The notes: generated from the letters alone by a model not told the origin. A DNA stretch of 64,000 bases from Culicoidibacter larvae (GCF_005771635.1 NZ_VBWP01000002.1:1-64000); one strand, 5' to 3'; counted from the stretch's first letter, positions 43,263-52,523 are shown. Translations and numbers: made by a program.

Positions 43263-45929
43263 ATACTTCTTAACATATAGCTTTTTCACTACCGTAACCA
43301 AAACAATATATAGGAGAATTGTCCCGACAAGTAAAGCATAGTAAATTGCCGGTAATGGCTCCATTTTTAATATTGCGCCAATCTCAGTGTATGGTAAGAC
43401 TGTTCCAATTAGTATACCTAAAGTGGTAAATACAAACATTGGCAATGACGCGCGACTTTGAATGAACGGTATTTTGGGGGTTCGAATCATATGAATAACT
43501 AAAGTTTGTGTCCATAGCGATTCAACGAACCAACCAGTATGGAAAAACGCGGCAAATAAGAGCTGTTGTTCTGAATTTATACTGCTGTAACTGCCGCCAA
43601 CAAACAACGGACAAAGTACAAAGAAAAGCATAATAAACGTAGTTATATCAAAGATCGAACTGGTTGGTCCCAGCCAAACCATATAGGATTTAATCGACTT
43701 AGCATTCCAATCACGCGGCTTCACTAAAAACTCTACATCAACGTTATCCCAAGGAATTGCTGTGCATGAAATGTCGTAAATAAGATTAAGAACCAATATC
43801 TGAATTGGCAACATTGGTAAAAACGGTAAAAAGATACTGGCAATAACAATTGAAAATATATTACCGAAATTTGAGCTTAAAGTCATCTTTATGTACTTAA
43901 TAATATTACCGTATGTTTTGCGCCCTTCAATGACACCGTCTTTCAGCACCATCAGATTTTTTTCCAACAAAATAATTGGCGCCGCCTCTTTGGCAATATC
44001 CACAGCAGTATCAACTGAAATCCCAACATCCGCCTGTTTAATAGCAGCGGCATCATTGATACCATCCCCCATAAAACCAACAACATGTTTATTACGGCGC
44101 AAGCTTTCAACCACTTCTACCTTTTGTGTCGGTGAAAGCTTAGCAAAAACATCAACCGTTTCAGTCGCTTTATCCAATTCTTCCTTAGACATTCGAGCAA
44201 TGTCCGAACCAAGTAATATTCGGTCTACATTTAACCCCACTTCATGACAAACGGTTTTTGTCACCCCATCATTATCGCCAGTCAAGATCTTAACCTGAAC
44301 CCCATATTGCTTCAAACTGGCAATTGCAGTTTTAGCACTATCCTTCGGCGGATCCAAAAATGAAAGGTACCCTAATAAAACCATTTCGCTTTCATCCTGA
44401 ACACTAAAGGTATCTTCAAGAGCCGGCTCATTTTTATACGCCAACCCAAGCACCCGTAATCCATCAGCGTTATATTTAACCACCTGAGCAAGTATTTGTT
44501 GCCGCAGTTCATCAGTCAAATTCACGGTTTTCCCTTCAGATTCAACTAAGGTACAAACACTTAACATCTCTTCAATAGCACCCTTGGTAATTAAAATACG
44601 TTGCTGCGAATCTTTAACAACAACACTCATCCGCCGCCGGGTAAAATCAAATGGAATCTCATCAACCTTAACAAATTCTTTATATTGTTCAACTTTATCC
44701 TGCTCTTGAGCATAATCAATAATTGCTACGTCCATTAAATTCTTTAACCCGGTTTGAAAATTACTGTTTAAATAGCCATATTCCAGCACTCGGTCACTCT
44801 CATCACCATTTACATCATACGCATGCATCAAAACAACTTTATCCTGAGTAATTGTTCCGGTTTTATCAGTACAAAGCACATCCATACCACCAAAATTCTG
44901 AATTGCATCAATATTTTTGACAATCACTTTCTTCTTCGAAAGCATAACCGCACCCTTAGCAAGATTAGTTGTAACAATCGTCGGCAGCATTGCCGGAGTT
45001 AAACCCACCGCAACCGAAAGAGCGAACAAAAAGGCATTAAGCCAATCATTTGAATGAATACCATTAAGCACAAAAACAATCGGTACCATCACCAACATCA
45101 AGCGAATTAATAACCAGCTGACTGAATTAATCCCTTTGTCAAAACTCGTAAGCGGCGGTTTCTCAGCAATATCCTGAGCCACCGCGCCAAACATCGTTGT
45201 ATCACCAATATTAACAACCAAGCTTGTTGCTGAACCACTAATTACATTACTGCCCATAAAAGCCACATTGCTTAAGTCCAGTACATCATCATTTTTATTA
45301 CTATCAGTTGCAGCATACTTCTCTACCGGTGTACTTTCACCAGTAAGCGGTGCTTGACTAACAAACAAATCCTTTACTGAAATAAGCCGAACATCTGCAG
45401 GAATCATATCACCGGCAGAAAGCACCACTAAATCACCAACAACAATTTCCGTAATTGGCACCTCAGTTACTTTGCCATTACGCATTACATCTATCTTGGT
45501 TTTCACCATTTCATTCAATGAATCTGCTGACTTTTTTGAACGATATTGTTGCACAAAACGCAACGTACCGCTAATAAAAATCAACACCAAAATAATGATT
45601 ACCGTGGATGGATCTTGTTGCCCGGCAGGTGCCAGCAACACATTGGAAACAAAAGAAATAATTGCCAAAACAAATAACACAATCGTAAACGGATCAGTAA
45701 ACGCCAGCAAAAACTGCACTATCGTTGGCACCTTACGCTGATGTGTCAGCCGATTTTCACCATATTTCTGGCGCATCGCCAAAACCCGGGCATCATCAAA
45801 CCCCGACTCGCTATTTTGATATTCAGTAAGCAATGCCTCGCTATCAGCACTAGCTGCATGAAATAACTGTGCCATTGCTGATTGATTTAATTGCCGTTCC
45901 TTATTCTCAATATCAGCTTTACGACTCAT
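43248..45929 (-). CDS. mgtA: P-type Mg2+-importing ATPase, MgtA/MgtB type
   Basis: P3B ATPase for Mg2+ uptake. The N-terminal cation-ATPase region is followed by helices M1-M2, the actuator motif APLTGESTPVEK, the phosphorylation motif VLCTDKTGTITQDK, the nucleotide-binding KGAIEEML, the hinge VGFMGDGINDAAAIKQADVGIS, and six C-terminal helices starting with NIFSIVIASIFLPFLPMLPIQIL. An in-frame extension to 46115 crosses a terminator; the ATG at 45929 behind GAGGTGG gives 893 residues, like E. coli MgtA. The leader is very short, so no Mg2+ riboswitch fits upstream. Confidence 0.94.
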   Translation of the reverse strand: MSRKADIENKERQLNQSAMAQLFHAASADSEALLTEYQNSESGFDDARVLAMRQKYGENRLTHQRKVPTIVQFLLAFTDPFTIVLFVLAIISFVSNVLLAPAGQQDPSTVIIILVLIFISGTLRFVQQYRSKKSADSLNEMVKTKIDVMRNGKVTEVPITEIVVGDLVVLSAGDMIPADVRLISVKDLFVSQAPLTGESTPVEKYAATDSNKNDDVLDLSNVAFMGSNVISGSATSLVVNIGDTTMFGAVAQDIAEKPPLTSFDKGINSVSWLLIRLMLVMVPIVFVLNGIHSNDWLNAFLFALSVAVGLTPAMLPTIVTTNLAKGAVMLSKKKVIVKNIDAIQNFGGMDVLCTDKTGTITQDKVVLMHAYDVNGDESDRVLEYGYLNSNFQTGLKNLMDVAIIDYAQEQDKVEQYKEFVKVDEIPFDFTRRRMSVVVKDSQQRILITKGAIEEMLSVCTLVESEGKTVNLTDELRQQILAQVVKYNADGLRVLGLAYKNEPALEDTFSVQDESEMVLLGYLSFLDPPKDSAKTAIASLKQYGVQVKILTGDNDGVTKTVCHEVGLNVDRILLGSDIARMSKEELDKATETVDVFAKLSPTQKVEVVESLRRNKHVVGFMGDGINDAAAIKQADVGISVDTAVDIAKEAAPIILLEKNLMVLKDGVIEGRKTYGNIIKYIKMTLSSNFGNIFSIVIASIFLPFLPMLPIQILVLNLIYDISCTAIPWDNVDVEFLVKPRDWNAKSIKSYMVWLGPTSSIFDITTFIMLFFVLCPLFVGGSYSSINSEQQLLFAAFFHTGWFVESLWTQTLVIHMIRTPKIPFIQSRASLPMFVFTTLGILIGTVLPYTEIGAILKMEPLPAIYYALLVGTILLYIVLVTVVKKLYVKKYKELL

Positions 45930-45957
45930 AAAATCCACCTCTTCACTATACATCTCC

Positions 45958-45986
45958 ATTTTACTACTGAATTTCATACCCAACAA
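45958..45986 (-). promoter_or_regulatory. Promoter of mgtA
   Basis: TTGTTG (45981-45986), 17-nt spacer, TAAAAT (45958-45963) on the minus strand, about 20 nt before the start codon. Confidence 0.55.
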
Positions 45987-46014
45987 TTGATTTGCCTTAT
46001 TCTTTTTTGAAACA

Positions 46015-46071
46015 AAACAAAAAAGCGATGCGGTCATAAACCGCATCGCTTTCAAAATTCTTATAAAGATT
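46015..46071 (-). repeat. 57-bp exact direct repeat, copy 1, containing a terminator
   Basis: Identical over 57 bp to 47228-47284. It holds a 13-bp perfect terminator stem (AAAGCGATGCGGT / ACCGCATCGCTTT, 46022-46052) with a T run on the minus strand, and extends through a T-rich segment up to the stop codon of the membrane-protein gene at 46070. Confidence 0.9.
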
Positions 46072-46561
46072 ATAGTAGCATATATAAGATCATTCCAGCA
46101 ATTCCCGCCAGCCAAATATAAAGCGAAACAAATTTACAACTGGTACTATATGAGCTTAGCTTGGCAAGCCATTTTTTCCGTACCGGATAACAATTAATTA
46201 AAAAAAGCAGTATACTATTTTCAATACAGTCAAATAACGCTCGCAGCAGAACTAAACCAATCAAACACCAACTTACTATACCACTCATATTAAATGCTCT
46301 AACGATCACCAATTGAACAATTAAAAAGCAAACAATAAAAACATAATCAAGCAGCCAGTAATTCTTATATGCCTTCCGACCTTCTACACCAAGCCGCGAA
46401 AATGTTTCATTTATTTCTGTCTCGGAATAACAAAATCGCATATCCAACAACCGAAAGTTAGCCTCAAACTTACGCAAACCAGGGATACCATGTGGAGTAG
46501 CATACATTATGAATAGACAAATTAAAAAACCAGCTATTCCAATATATATAATAATATTCAT
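46070..46561 (-). CDS. Uncharacterised small membrane protein
   Basis: A 163-residue protein I do not recognise. It begins with a membrane helix (IIIYIGIAGFLICLFIMYATP), has a polar loop (LRKFEANFRLLDMRFCYSETEINETFSRLG), two middle helices (LLDYVFIVCFLIVQLVIV and SWCLIGLVLLRALFDCIENSILLFLI) and a last helix (FVSLYIWLAGIAGMILYMLL). The start is uncertain: GTG 46585, ATG 46573 and ATG 46561 are all in frame; the last follows GGTGG. It diverges from the TetR gene at 46673, and the pair is framed by the 57-bp direct repeats. It may be the target of that regulator. Confidence 0.68.
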   Translation of the reverse strand: MNIIIYIGIAGFLICLFIMYATPHGIPGLRKFEANFRLLDMRFCYSETEINETFSRLGVEGRKAYKNYWLLDYVFIVCFLIVQLVIVRAFNMSGIVSWCLIGLVLLRALFDCIENSILLFLINCYPVRKKWLAKLSSYSTSCKFVSLYIWLAGIAGMILYMLL

Positions 46562-46587
46562 AGTTACCACCATTACCTTCGCCACAC

Positions 46588-46668
46588 TTGTAGCGGTTTA
46601 TTAAAAATAGTATACTAGAACAAACAACAACACTCAAACAAGTGCTACAATTTTCATGCCTTTGTAGC
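46588..46668. promoter_or_regulatory. Repeated TTGTAGC boxes between divergent genes
   Basis: TTGTAGC at 46588-46594 and 46662-46668, with the inverse GCTACAA at 46644-46650. The last two form an inverted repeat with an 11-nt spacer just upstream of the TetR start. Candidate TetR-binding sites. Confidence 0.45.
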
Positions 46669-46672
46669 CTTT

Positions 46673-47221
46673 ATGAAAGGAATGAGTATTATTATGTTAA
46701 TTAGCAGTAACCCAACAGCAATTCAATCACAAACATGGATTATTGACACCTTACTCGCTTTAATGTCCATCAAAAATTATAATGAAATAACCGTATCTGA
46801 AATATGCCGCAAAGCAAAATTAGACAGACGCACGTTTTATCGTAATTTTAATTCAAAAACTGATGTTCTTGATCATTATATTACTACGCTTGGAAAAGAA
46901 TATCTAAATGCTCATCAACAAATTGACGTCACTAATGCTCTCGCTACCGCGGAAGTTTTCTTTCGTTTTTGGCAATCACATACTAGTTTCATCACAAACA
47001 TTCAAAAAAGCGGCCTGAGTAATTTTGTGTTCAAACAATTCACTGCATTTACCAAAGAAAACATTGAAATTTTCACTGATGATAAATTACCCCAATTGGT
47101 AAATAAATATGTATATTCTTATCGAATTGGTGGTTTTTGGAATATCATGCTCACTTGGATAACTGATGGTTGCAAACTTTCTCCGAATCAAATGGCCACT
47201 ATTTTTCAAGAATATTGTTAA
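46673..47221 (+). CDS. TetR/AcrR-family regulator
   Basis: About 180 residues. The N-terminal helix-turn-helix reads ITVSEICRKAKLDRRTFYRNFNSKTDVLDHY, with the variant RRTFYRNF typical of DhaS/TetR_C_8-type regulators. The C-terminal ligand domain (about 75-180) is weakly conserved. Three ATG codons lie in frame at 46673, 46682 and 46694 around a single AAAGGA; 46694 keeps the best spacing, so the protein may be 7 residues shorter. It faces away from the small membrane-protein gene, and its 3' end runs into the second 57-bp repeat, whose hairpin can also terminate it. Confidence 0.82.
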   Translation: MKGMSIIMLISSNPTAIQSQTWIIDTLLALMSIKNYNEITVSEICRKAKLDRRTFYRNFNSKTDVLDHYITTLGKEYLNAHQQIDVTNALATAEVFFRFWQSHTSFITNIQKSGLSNFVFKQFTAFTKENIEIFTDDKLPQLVNKYVYSYRIGGFWNIMLTWITDGCKLSPNQMATIFQEYC

Positions 47222-47227
47222 TATATT

Positions 47228-47284
47228 AAACAAAAAAGCGATGCGGTCATAAACCGCATCGCTTTCAAAATTCTTATAAAGATT
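47228..47284 (-). repeat. 57-bp exact direct repeat, copy 2, terminator of ppaC
   Basis: Identical to 46015-46071. It contains the same terminator (47235-47265) and here includes the last codons and stop of ppaC (stop at 47274-47276), so this is probably the original copy. Confidence 0.9.
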
Positions 47285-48206
47285 GTGCCACGGCAGTCAA
47301 CTGCGGAACAACTTGTTTTTTACGTGAAACAACACCTGGTAGTTCAGCGGTGCTATTATGCAAAAGTACTTTAAAAGCATTTTCCACTAACTGCGGTGTA
47401 TTACCGCGAGTAATTACGATTGAATTACTATTAATAATATCAGTAACCAAAACCACAAACTCATCTTGGTTAGTTGAAATCAAATGGGCATCCATTGCTG
47501 CCTTGATTTGCTTTGCTTGATTCATAATCGCATCAACATCAATAACACTGATTTGTGAAACCTGAACACTGAATTTACCCATTTCAAATGGCTTGCTGTC
47601 AATATGAATCAATTCATCCGCAGTTTTATCACTTAAATCCGCACCGGCTTTCAACATATCCAAGCCATACACTTCTGCACTTACGCCAGCGATTTGCGCC
47701 AAGCGATCAGCCACAAATTCATCATCAGTCGTGCATGTCGGCGATTTAAATAACAATGTGTCCGAAATAATCGCTGATAACATTAAGCCGGCAATTTCCT
47801 TTGGAATTTCAACGCCATTTTCTTGATACATTTTATATAAAATCGTAGCCGTACAACCAACTGGTTCAGCACGGAAGAATAATGGTTCAGCCGTTTCAAA
47901 GTTCGCAATACGGTGATGATCAACCACTCGACGAATTGTCACGTTTTCAAGACCATCAGCACTTTGATTGCGCTCATTATGATCCACTAACATAACCGTA
48001 TCGGTTTCCTTGCTCACATCACCAACAAGACGAATGTTTTCCACACCGAAATAATCTAATGCAAAAGCCGTCTCCTTGTTAATTTCTCCTAAACGAACCG
48101 CTTCAACCTCATTACCTAATTGAGTCTCTAAATATGCTAATGAAATAGCTGCCGTAATCGTATCCGTATCCGGACTCTTATGTCCAAAAATCAATGTTTT
48201 TGCCAT
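47274..48206 (-). CDS. ppaC: Manganese-dependent inorganic pyrophosphatase
   Basis: DHH-family enzyme that hydrolyses pyrophosphate. MAKTLIFGHKSPDTDTITAAI carries the first metal ligands, VMLVDHNERNQ and VRRVVDHHRIANF-type (RRVVDHHRIANF) are motifs II and III, and the DHHA2 domain ends with the SRKKQVVPQL substrate motif. 310 residues, normal for PpaC. The in-frame extension to 48293 overlaps topB and has no support; TAGGAG before the ATG at 48206 sets the start. No CBS domains are inserted. Confidence 0.96.
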   Translation of the reverse strand: MAKTLIFGHKSPDTDTITAAISLAYLETQLGNEVEAVRLGEINKETAFALDYFGVENIRLVGDVSKETDTVMLVDHNERNQSADGLENVTIRRVVDHHRIANFETAEPLFFRAEPVGCTATILYKMYQENGVEIPKEIAGLMLSAIISDTLLFKSPTCTTDDEFVADRLAQIAGVSAEVYGLDMLKAGADLSDKTADELIHIDSKPFEMGKFSVQVSQISVIDVDAIMNQAKQIKAAMDAHLISTNQDEFVVLVTDIINSNSIVITRGNTPQLVENAFKVLLHNSTAELPGVVSRKKQVVPQLTAVAQSL

Positions 48207-48289
48207 TTTTCTCACTCCTATTATAAAATCATTCGGGAAAATCCCTGCGGTTTGAGCCCCTGCGCAAGCGCGGCACTCAAACCCAAATA
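48207..48289 (-). other. Structured topB-ppaC spacer
   Basis: On the minus strand GTTTGAG pairs with CTCAAAC around an inner GCGC-TT-GCGC, followed by GGG-ATTTT-CCC. There is no T tract, so it is not a typical terminator; function unknown. Confidence 0.4.
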
Positions 48290-50482
48290 TCATTCTTCAT
48301 CATTTTTCAAAGCCGCAAAAGCTTTAGCAAAAGGATTATCATCCTTTGGCGGCTCAGCCTTCTTGCTCTTCTGCAAGTACTTCTGCACTTCACCTTTAGA
48401 AGCCGACTTCTTGCTCTGCTCGCTATTGCGCCGTTTTTCAAACGCCGACAATTTTTCGCGATAACCGCACTTACATACAAAGATGCGACCATCACCCTCA
48501 CCAAACAATTCCAGCTTTTTATGGCATTCCGGACAACGCGCATTGGTTAATTGCGATACCCGCTGGCGATTGCCGCATTCGCGGTCAGAACACACCAGCA
48601 TCTTCCCTTTTTTACCATTTACTTCCAGCATCGGCTTACCACAATCAGGACACATTTTGCCGCTGATATTCTGATGCTTAAAGTTTTTATCCGAACGCTT
48701 AATCTCACTCACTAAAGTTTGTGCGTATTCACGAATATCGCGAATAAAAACATCTTTTGATAATTTACCTTCAGCAATTTCAGCGAGTTTCTGCTCCCAC
48801 TGTGCTGTTAATAACGGCGATGTTAATTGCTGTGGTGCTAAGTCAAGTAATTGCCGGCCCTTAGGGGTAATGCGAATGCTTTGCCCCTGGTGCTCAATAA
48901 CAAACGATGAAAATAGTTTTTCAATAATATCAGCACGTGTTGCCACTGTACCAATACCACCCGCTTGTTCCAACTGACTTATCAAGTTTTTATCATTGCT
49001 GTTCATATATTTTGCCGGCCGCTCCATCGCACTGAGTAATGTTGCCTCGGTAAAATATGCCGACGGTTTGGTTGTCCCTCTCGTCTCTAACAGAATAACC
49101 GGCTTCAACTCGCGCCCAATTTGTAATTCTGGCAGATTTTGTGTTGCATCTTTATTTTCATCATCAAGCTCCAAACCACTATAAGCTTGCTTCCATCCCA
49201 GCGCAAGCACGCGTTGGCCGCGAGCGGTAAAAAGCTCCTCACCAATGGTTGCCTGCATACTGGTTTCTTCATACTCATATGGTGGTAGCAGAACTGCTAG
49301 AAAGCGACGAACAACTAAATCGTAAACTTTACGTTCACGATCGCTCAGTGCTGCCAGATTCACCGGTTCTTCAGTTGGAATAATAGCGTGGTGATCGGAA
49401 ACTTTGGCATTATTTACAAAGCTGCCGCCTTTAATCGGCTTAGCAAGAATTTGTTGCGCCAGTTTTGCGTACTGCGCTTTGCCGCAGCTGCGCAAACGAT
49501 CTTTCAACGTTGGCACGATATCATCGCTGATGTAGCGCGAATCAGTCCGCGGATATGTAAGCACTTTGTGGTGTTCGTAAAGCGATTGCATGACTGATAA
49601 AGTTTCTTTAGCTGAAAAACCGAATTTTTTATTGGCATCCCGCTGTAACTCAGTAAGATCATACAGGTTGGCAGCAAAGGTTTTCTTCGCCTTCTTATCA
49701 ACTTTTTGGATAATCAGCGGTAGACCATTTAACTTTTTAAGCAAACTACTAATACGTTCAGCATCAAAACTTTGCGTACTTTTAGTTTTGCTATCCTGCC
49801 AGGTAAACAATACTTGCTCGGCTTTTGCCTGTAACCCAAAATAATTCTTAGGTTCAAATGCTTTTATCTCATCTTCACGAGCAGCAATCATTGCCAAAGT
49901 CGGCGTTTGCACTCGCCCGCTTGATAATTGGGCATTGTACTTTGTGGTTAATGCTCTTGTCGCATTCATACCTACCAGCCAGTCCGCTTCACTGCGGGCA
50001 ACTGCTGACATATAAAGCGGTTCATATTTTCGACCATCCTGTAAATGGTTGAAGCCATCTTTGATTGCTTTATCAGTAACTGATGAAATCCACAATCGTT
50101 TAATTGGCTTCTTGACCTTAGCTTGCTCAATAATCCAGCGTGCTACCAGTTCGCCCTCGCGTCCGGCATCAGTTGCAATAATAATACTGTCAACATCATT
50201 ACGTTTCAATTGACTTGCTACAGCATGATATTGCTTTGTCGTTTGTTTAATAACTACCAAACGCATATCTTTAGGCAACATTGGTAAATCTTCCAGCTTC
50301 CATTGCTGATATTTCTTATCATAACTTTCAGGGTCAGCAAGTGTCACTAAATGGCCAAGTGCCCAAGTAACGATATATTGTTTGCCTTCTAAAAAGCCAT
50401 TTCCCTTTTGATTACATCCCAGCACCCGGGCAATATCCCGAGCAACTGAAGGCTTTTCTGCCAGCACAACTGCCTTTGCCAT
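48290..50482 (-). CDS. topB: DNA topoisomerase III
   Basis: Type IA topoisomerase. The TOPRIM domain starts AVVLAEKPSVARDIARVLG and has ATDAGREGELVARWII; the active-site Tyr is in LTYPRTDSRYIS (about 310). At the C-terminus two zinc-ribbon repeats follow: CPDCGKPMLE with LVCSDRECGNRQR, and CPECHKKLELFGEGDGRIFVCKCGYRE. A basic tail (KKSASKGEVQKYLQKSKKAEPP) ends the 730-residue protein. The organism should also have TopA elsewhere. It is followed by ppaC after an 83-nt structured spacer. Confidence 0.96.
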   Translation of the reverse strand: MAKAVVLAEKPSVARDIARVLGCNQKGNGFLEGKQYIVTWALGHLVTLADPESYDKKYQQWKLEDLPMLPKDMRLVVIKQTTKQYHAVASQLKRNDVDSIIIATDAGREGELVARWIIEQAKVKKPIKRLWISSVTDKAIKDGFNHLQDGRKYEPLYMSAVARSEADWLVGMNATRALTTKYNAQLSSGRVQTPTLAMIAAREDEIKAFEPKNYFGLQAKAEQVLFTWQDSKTKSTQSFDAERISSLLKKLNGLPLIIQKVDKKAKKTFAANLYDLTELQRDANKKFGFSAKETLSVMQSLYEHHKVLTYPRTDSRYISDDIVPTLKDRLRSCGKAQYAKLAQQILAKPIKGGSFVNNAKVSDHHAIIPTEEPVNLAALSDRERKVYDLVVRRFLAVLLPPYEYEETSMQATIGEELFTARGQRVLALGWKQAYSGLELDDENKDATQNLPELQIGRELKPVILLETRGTTKPSAYFTEATLLSAMERPAKYMNSNDKNLISQLEQAGGIGTVATRADIIEKLFSSFVIEHQGQSIRITPKGRQLLDLAPQQLTSPLLTAQWEQKLAEIAEGKLSKDVFIRDIREYAQTLVSEIKRSDKNFKHQNISGKMCPDCGKPMLEVNGKKGKMLVCSDRECGNRQRVSQLTNARCPECHKKLELFGEGDGRIFVCKCGYREKLSAFEKRRNSEQSKKSASKGEVQKYLQKSKKAEPPKDDNPFAKAFAALKNDEE

Positions 50483-50562
50483 CTATGCAACCTCCTTAAC
50501 TACAAATTTGATTCCACATTATTATACGCTATTTTCATTTTTTTTCCTAGTGATTGAAGGAA

Positions 50563-50593
50563 AAAAAGCAGCCGTCGGCAACGGCTGCTTTTT
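50563..50593 (-). terminator. Intrinsic terminator after the ABC operon
   Basis: 13-bp perfect stem AAAAAGCAGCCGT / ACGGCTGCTTTTT with 5-nt loop. Confidence 0.9.
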
Positions 50594-50602
50594 CAAATTT
50601 TC

Positions 50603-51235
50603 CTACAAAGTCCGGTGTTGGTAAATCTTGAGTGAAATCACCAATGAGATTGCGGTTATAAGTGCGGCGATAACTAGGCCACCAATACCAAAAATCAGTG
50701 GATCAACCTGTAAACTGAAAATCATATCCAAAATCCAGTAAAGATTGAAGTATTTAAAGATAACTGCGCCAAGCATGCCAATAGCAAAAATGACAGCTGC
50801 AGTTGCATACATAATCGGAATACATTTCGCATAACCGAATTTGAAATACAGCGGCAAACAAGCAGCAACATAAATAACGTAAAGCGTTGTTAATAACATA
50901 TAGCCAACAAGACCAATGCTTGTCCGCGGCATTATCATTGAAAGCAAATAATGACAGACAACATCAATAAGCGTGCATACCAGAAAAATACCAATTGCAG
51001 TGAGATAACGTCCGACTACTACATTGCTTTTACTGACCGCCGCAAAGTTCAGCACACTTACACCTTTATCCTCATTCTGAAACGGATAAAAAGCCAAAAT
51101 AATTGGTATTATAACATACAATGCACCTAAATTAGTTGCCTCATAAATGATAAAAATAAAAGCAAAAACCATAAGCACACGCCGGTTAGTAAATGACATA
51201 CTATCAACCAACATACTTTTTCCAATCGTTTTCAT
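50603..51235 (-). CDS. ABC-2 type transporter permease
   Basis: A 210-residue integral membrane protein with about six hydrophobic segments, e.g. VFAFIFIIYEATNLGALYVIIPIILAFYPF, and a cytosolic coupling loop (QNEDKGVSVLNFAAVSKSNVVVGRYL) of the ABC2_membrane_5 type found in YtrC/D-like and bacteriocin-resistance exporters. Its start codon overlaps the end of the ATPase gene, so the two are made together. The substrate is unknown; related operons respond to cell-wall antibiotics. Confidence 0.85.
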   Translation of the reverse strand: MKTIGKSMLVDSMSFTNRRVLMVFAFIFIIYEATNLGALYVIIPIILAFYPFQNEDKGVSVLNFAAVSKSNVVVGRYLTAIGIFLVCTLIDVVCHYLLSMIMPRTSIGLVGYMLLTTLYVIYVAACLPLYFKFGYAKCIPIMYATAAVIFAIGMLGAVIFKYFNLYWILDMIFSLQVDPLIFGIGGLVIAALITAISLVISLKIYQHRTL

Positions 51236-52098
51236 TATACATGCACCCCTCGCTTTTCACGTTCATAGAAGACAATAATTGCATCTAGATCAGCAGTATC
51301 AATAACAAACGAAGCATCAAACAAATGCATATCTTTAGCCGCAATCATCGCCTCAAAACCAAATTTATTTTTTCTAATACCAATACAAGCCTTTGTCTGT
51401 TCGGCATTCATAATCTCAGCCTCACCCTTTACCACACAGAACTCTTCCTGTAAAGCAAAGGCTTCTTTAGAGAACACAATTGCTCCATCATCAATAAAAG
51501 TAATATAGTCAGCAGTTTTTTCCAAATCAGAAGTAATATGTGTAGAATACAGCACGCTATGCTCACCATCAGCAATATACTCCTGCATAAGTCCCAGTAA
51601 AGTATCGCGCATCACCGGATCCAAACCACTGGTCGGTTCATCTAAAATTAAAATCCGCGTATCACGGCTGAGTACTGCTGCTAACATTACCTTCATTTTC
51701 ATACCGCGGGAAAAATCCTTTAAAATTTTATCGTCCGGTAATTGAAATTGTGCTATATAATGCTGAAACCTCTGCTCATCCCAAGACTGATGCAGATGTT
51801 TCATTAAGAAGTTAATATCTTTAACAGTCCAAGCCTCAGAGAAAATTGATGTATCCGATACAAAACCAATAGCTTCCTTTGCTGAAATTTCAGCTTTAGC
51901 AGTATCATGGCCAAATACTTCAATAGTGCCGCTATCAACTTGTAAGGTATTCATTATTGCCTTAATCGTCGTCGACTTACCGGCACCGTTTAAACCGACC
52001 AATCCCATTATATAGCCTTGCGGTAATGAAAAACTCACATCATTAAGCGCAAAACCTTTTAATTGTTTATTCACATTCGTTAATTGCAAAGCATCCAT
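51235..52098 (-). CDS. ABC transporter ATP-binding protein
   Basis: ATPase partner of the downstream permease. Walker A is VGLNGAGKSTTI, the signature is DFSRGMKMKVML (SRGMK in place of LSGGQ, a common variant in YtrB/EcsA-like exporters), Walker B is ILILDEPTSGLDP, and the H-loop is YSTHITSDL. The C-terminal 60 residues after the core (FALQEEFCVVKGEAEIMNAEQ) form the accessory domain of this subgroup. It follows the GntR regulator with a 1-nt gap. Confidence 0.93.
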   Translation of the reverse strand: MDALQLTNVNKQLKGFALNDVSFSLPQGYIMGLVGLNGAGKSTTIKAIMNTLQVDSGTIEVFGHDTAKAEISAKEAIGFVSDTSIFSEAWTVKDINFLMKHLHQSWDEQRFQHYIAQFQLPDDKILKDFSRGMKMKVMLAAVLSRDTRILILDEPTSGLDPVMRDTLLGLMQEYIADGEHSVLYSTHITSDLEKTADYITFIDDGAIVFSKEAFALQEEFCVVKGEAEIMNAEQTKACIGIRKNKFGFEAMIAAKDMHLFDASFVIDTADLDAIIVFYEREKRGVHV

Positions 52099-52099
52099 A

Positions 52100-52474
52100 T
52101 CAATACTCCTCCTTCATTAATAATTGAATTGCTTCAAGAAACTCCTCTTCACTTAAACCGGCCAGGCGTGCATATTTTATTGCTTCGCTGATTGCCGCTT
52201 CCGTTTTAAAACGGAAATCCTCAACCACTCGCGCCTGATCCAAAGTTACAAAGTAACCCTTTCCCGGTGCTGCCTTAGCAAGCCCCTGAGCCTCAAGTTC
52301 AGCATATGCCCGTTGTGTAGTAATAACACTCACCTTTAATTGCGTTGCTAATTGCCGGATTGAGGGCAACATCTCACCATCCGCCAAAACACCAGTCACT
52401 ATTGCCTCACGTAATTGTTCCTGAATCTGATCATAAATCGGCATCCCGGAAGTATTTGAGATAATAATTTTCAT
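52100..52474 (-). CDS. GntR-family regulator, YtrA subfamily
   Basis: A 124-residue regulator starting MKIIISNTSGMPIYDQIQEQLREAIVTGVL. The winged-helix DNA-binding domain is GEMLPSIRQLATQLKVSVITTQRAYAELEAQGL. The short two-helix C-terminus without a large effector domain is the mark of the YtrA subfamily, which regulates ABC exporters such as ytrABCDEF. An upstream extension to 52513 runs into the operator, so I use the ATG at 52474 behind AAGGA. It is the first gene of a GntR-ATPase-permease operon and should repress it. Confidence 0.9.
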   Translation of the reverse strand: MKIIISNTSGMPIYDQIQEQLREAIVTGVLADGEMLPSIRQLATQLKVSVITTQRAYAELEAQGLAKAAPGKGYFVTLDQARVVEDFRFKTEAAISEAIKYARLAGLSEEEFLEAIQLLMKEEY

Positions 52475-52498
52475 ACCATCATTCCTTTTTCTGTCACT

Positions 52499-52523
52499 AC
52501 TGTTTATATACATTATATACAGT
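52499..52523. promoter_or_regulatory. GntR/YtrA-type operator overlapping the -10 box
   Basis: 25-bp inverted repeat with arms ACTGTTTATATA / TATATACAGT (one extra T on one side). It overlaps the -10 hexamer of the operon, as expected for a repressor site. Confidence 0.7.

Noticed and set aside
45930-45986. Mg2+ riboswitch before mgtA
   Set aside because: The predicted leader is only about 20 nt and the terminator of the next gene lies just upstream, leaving no room.
45930-46115. 62-residue N-terminal extension of MgtA
   Set aside because: It runs through the 57-bp repeat terminator; a ribosome site directly precedes the ATG at 45929 and the trimmed length matches the family.
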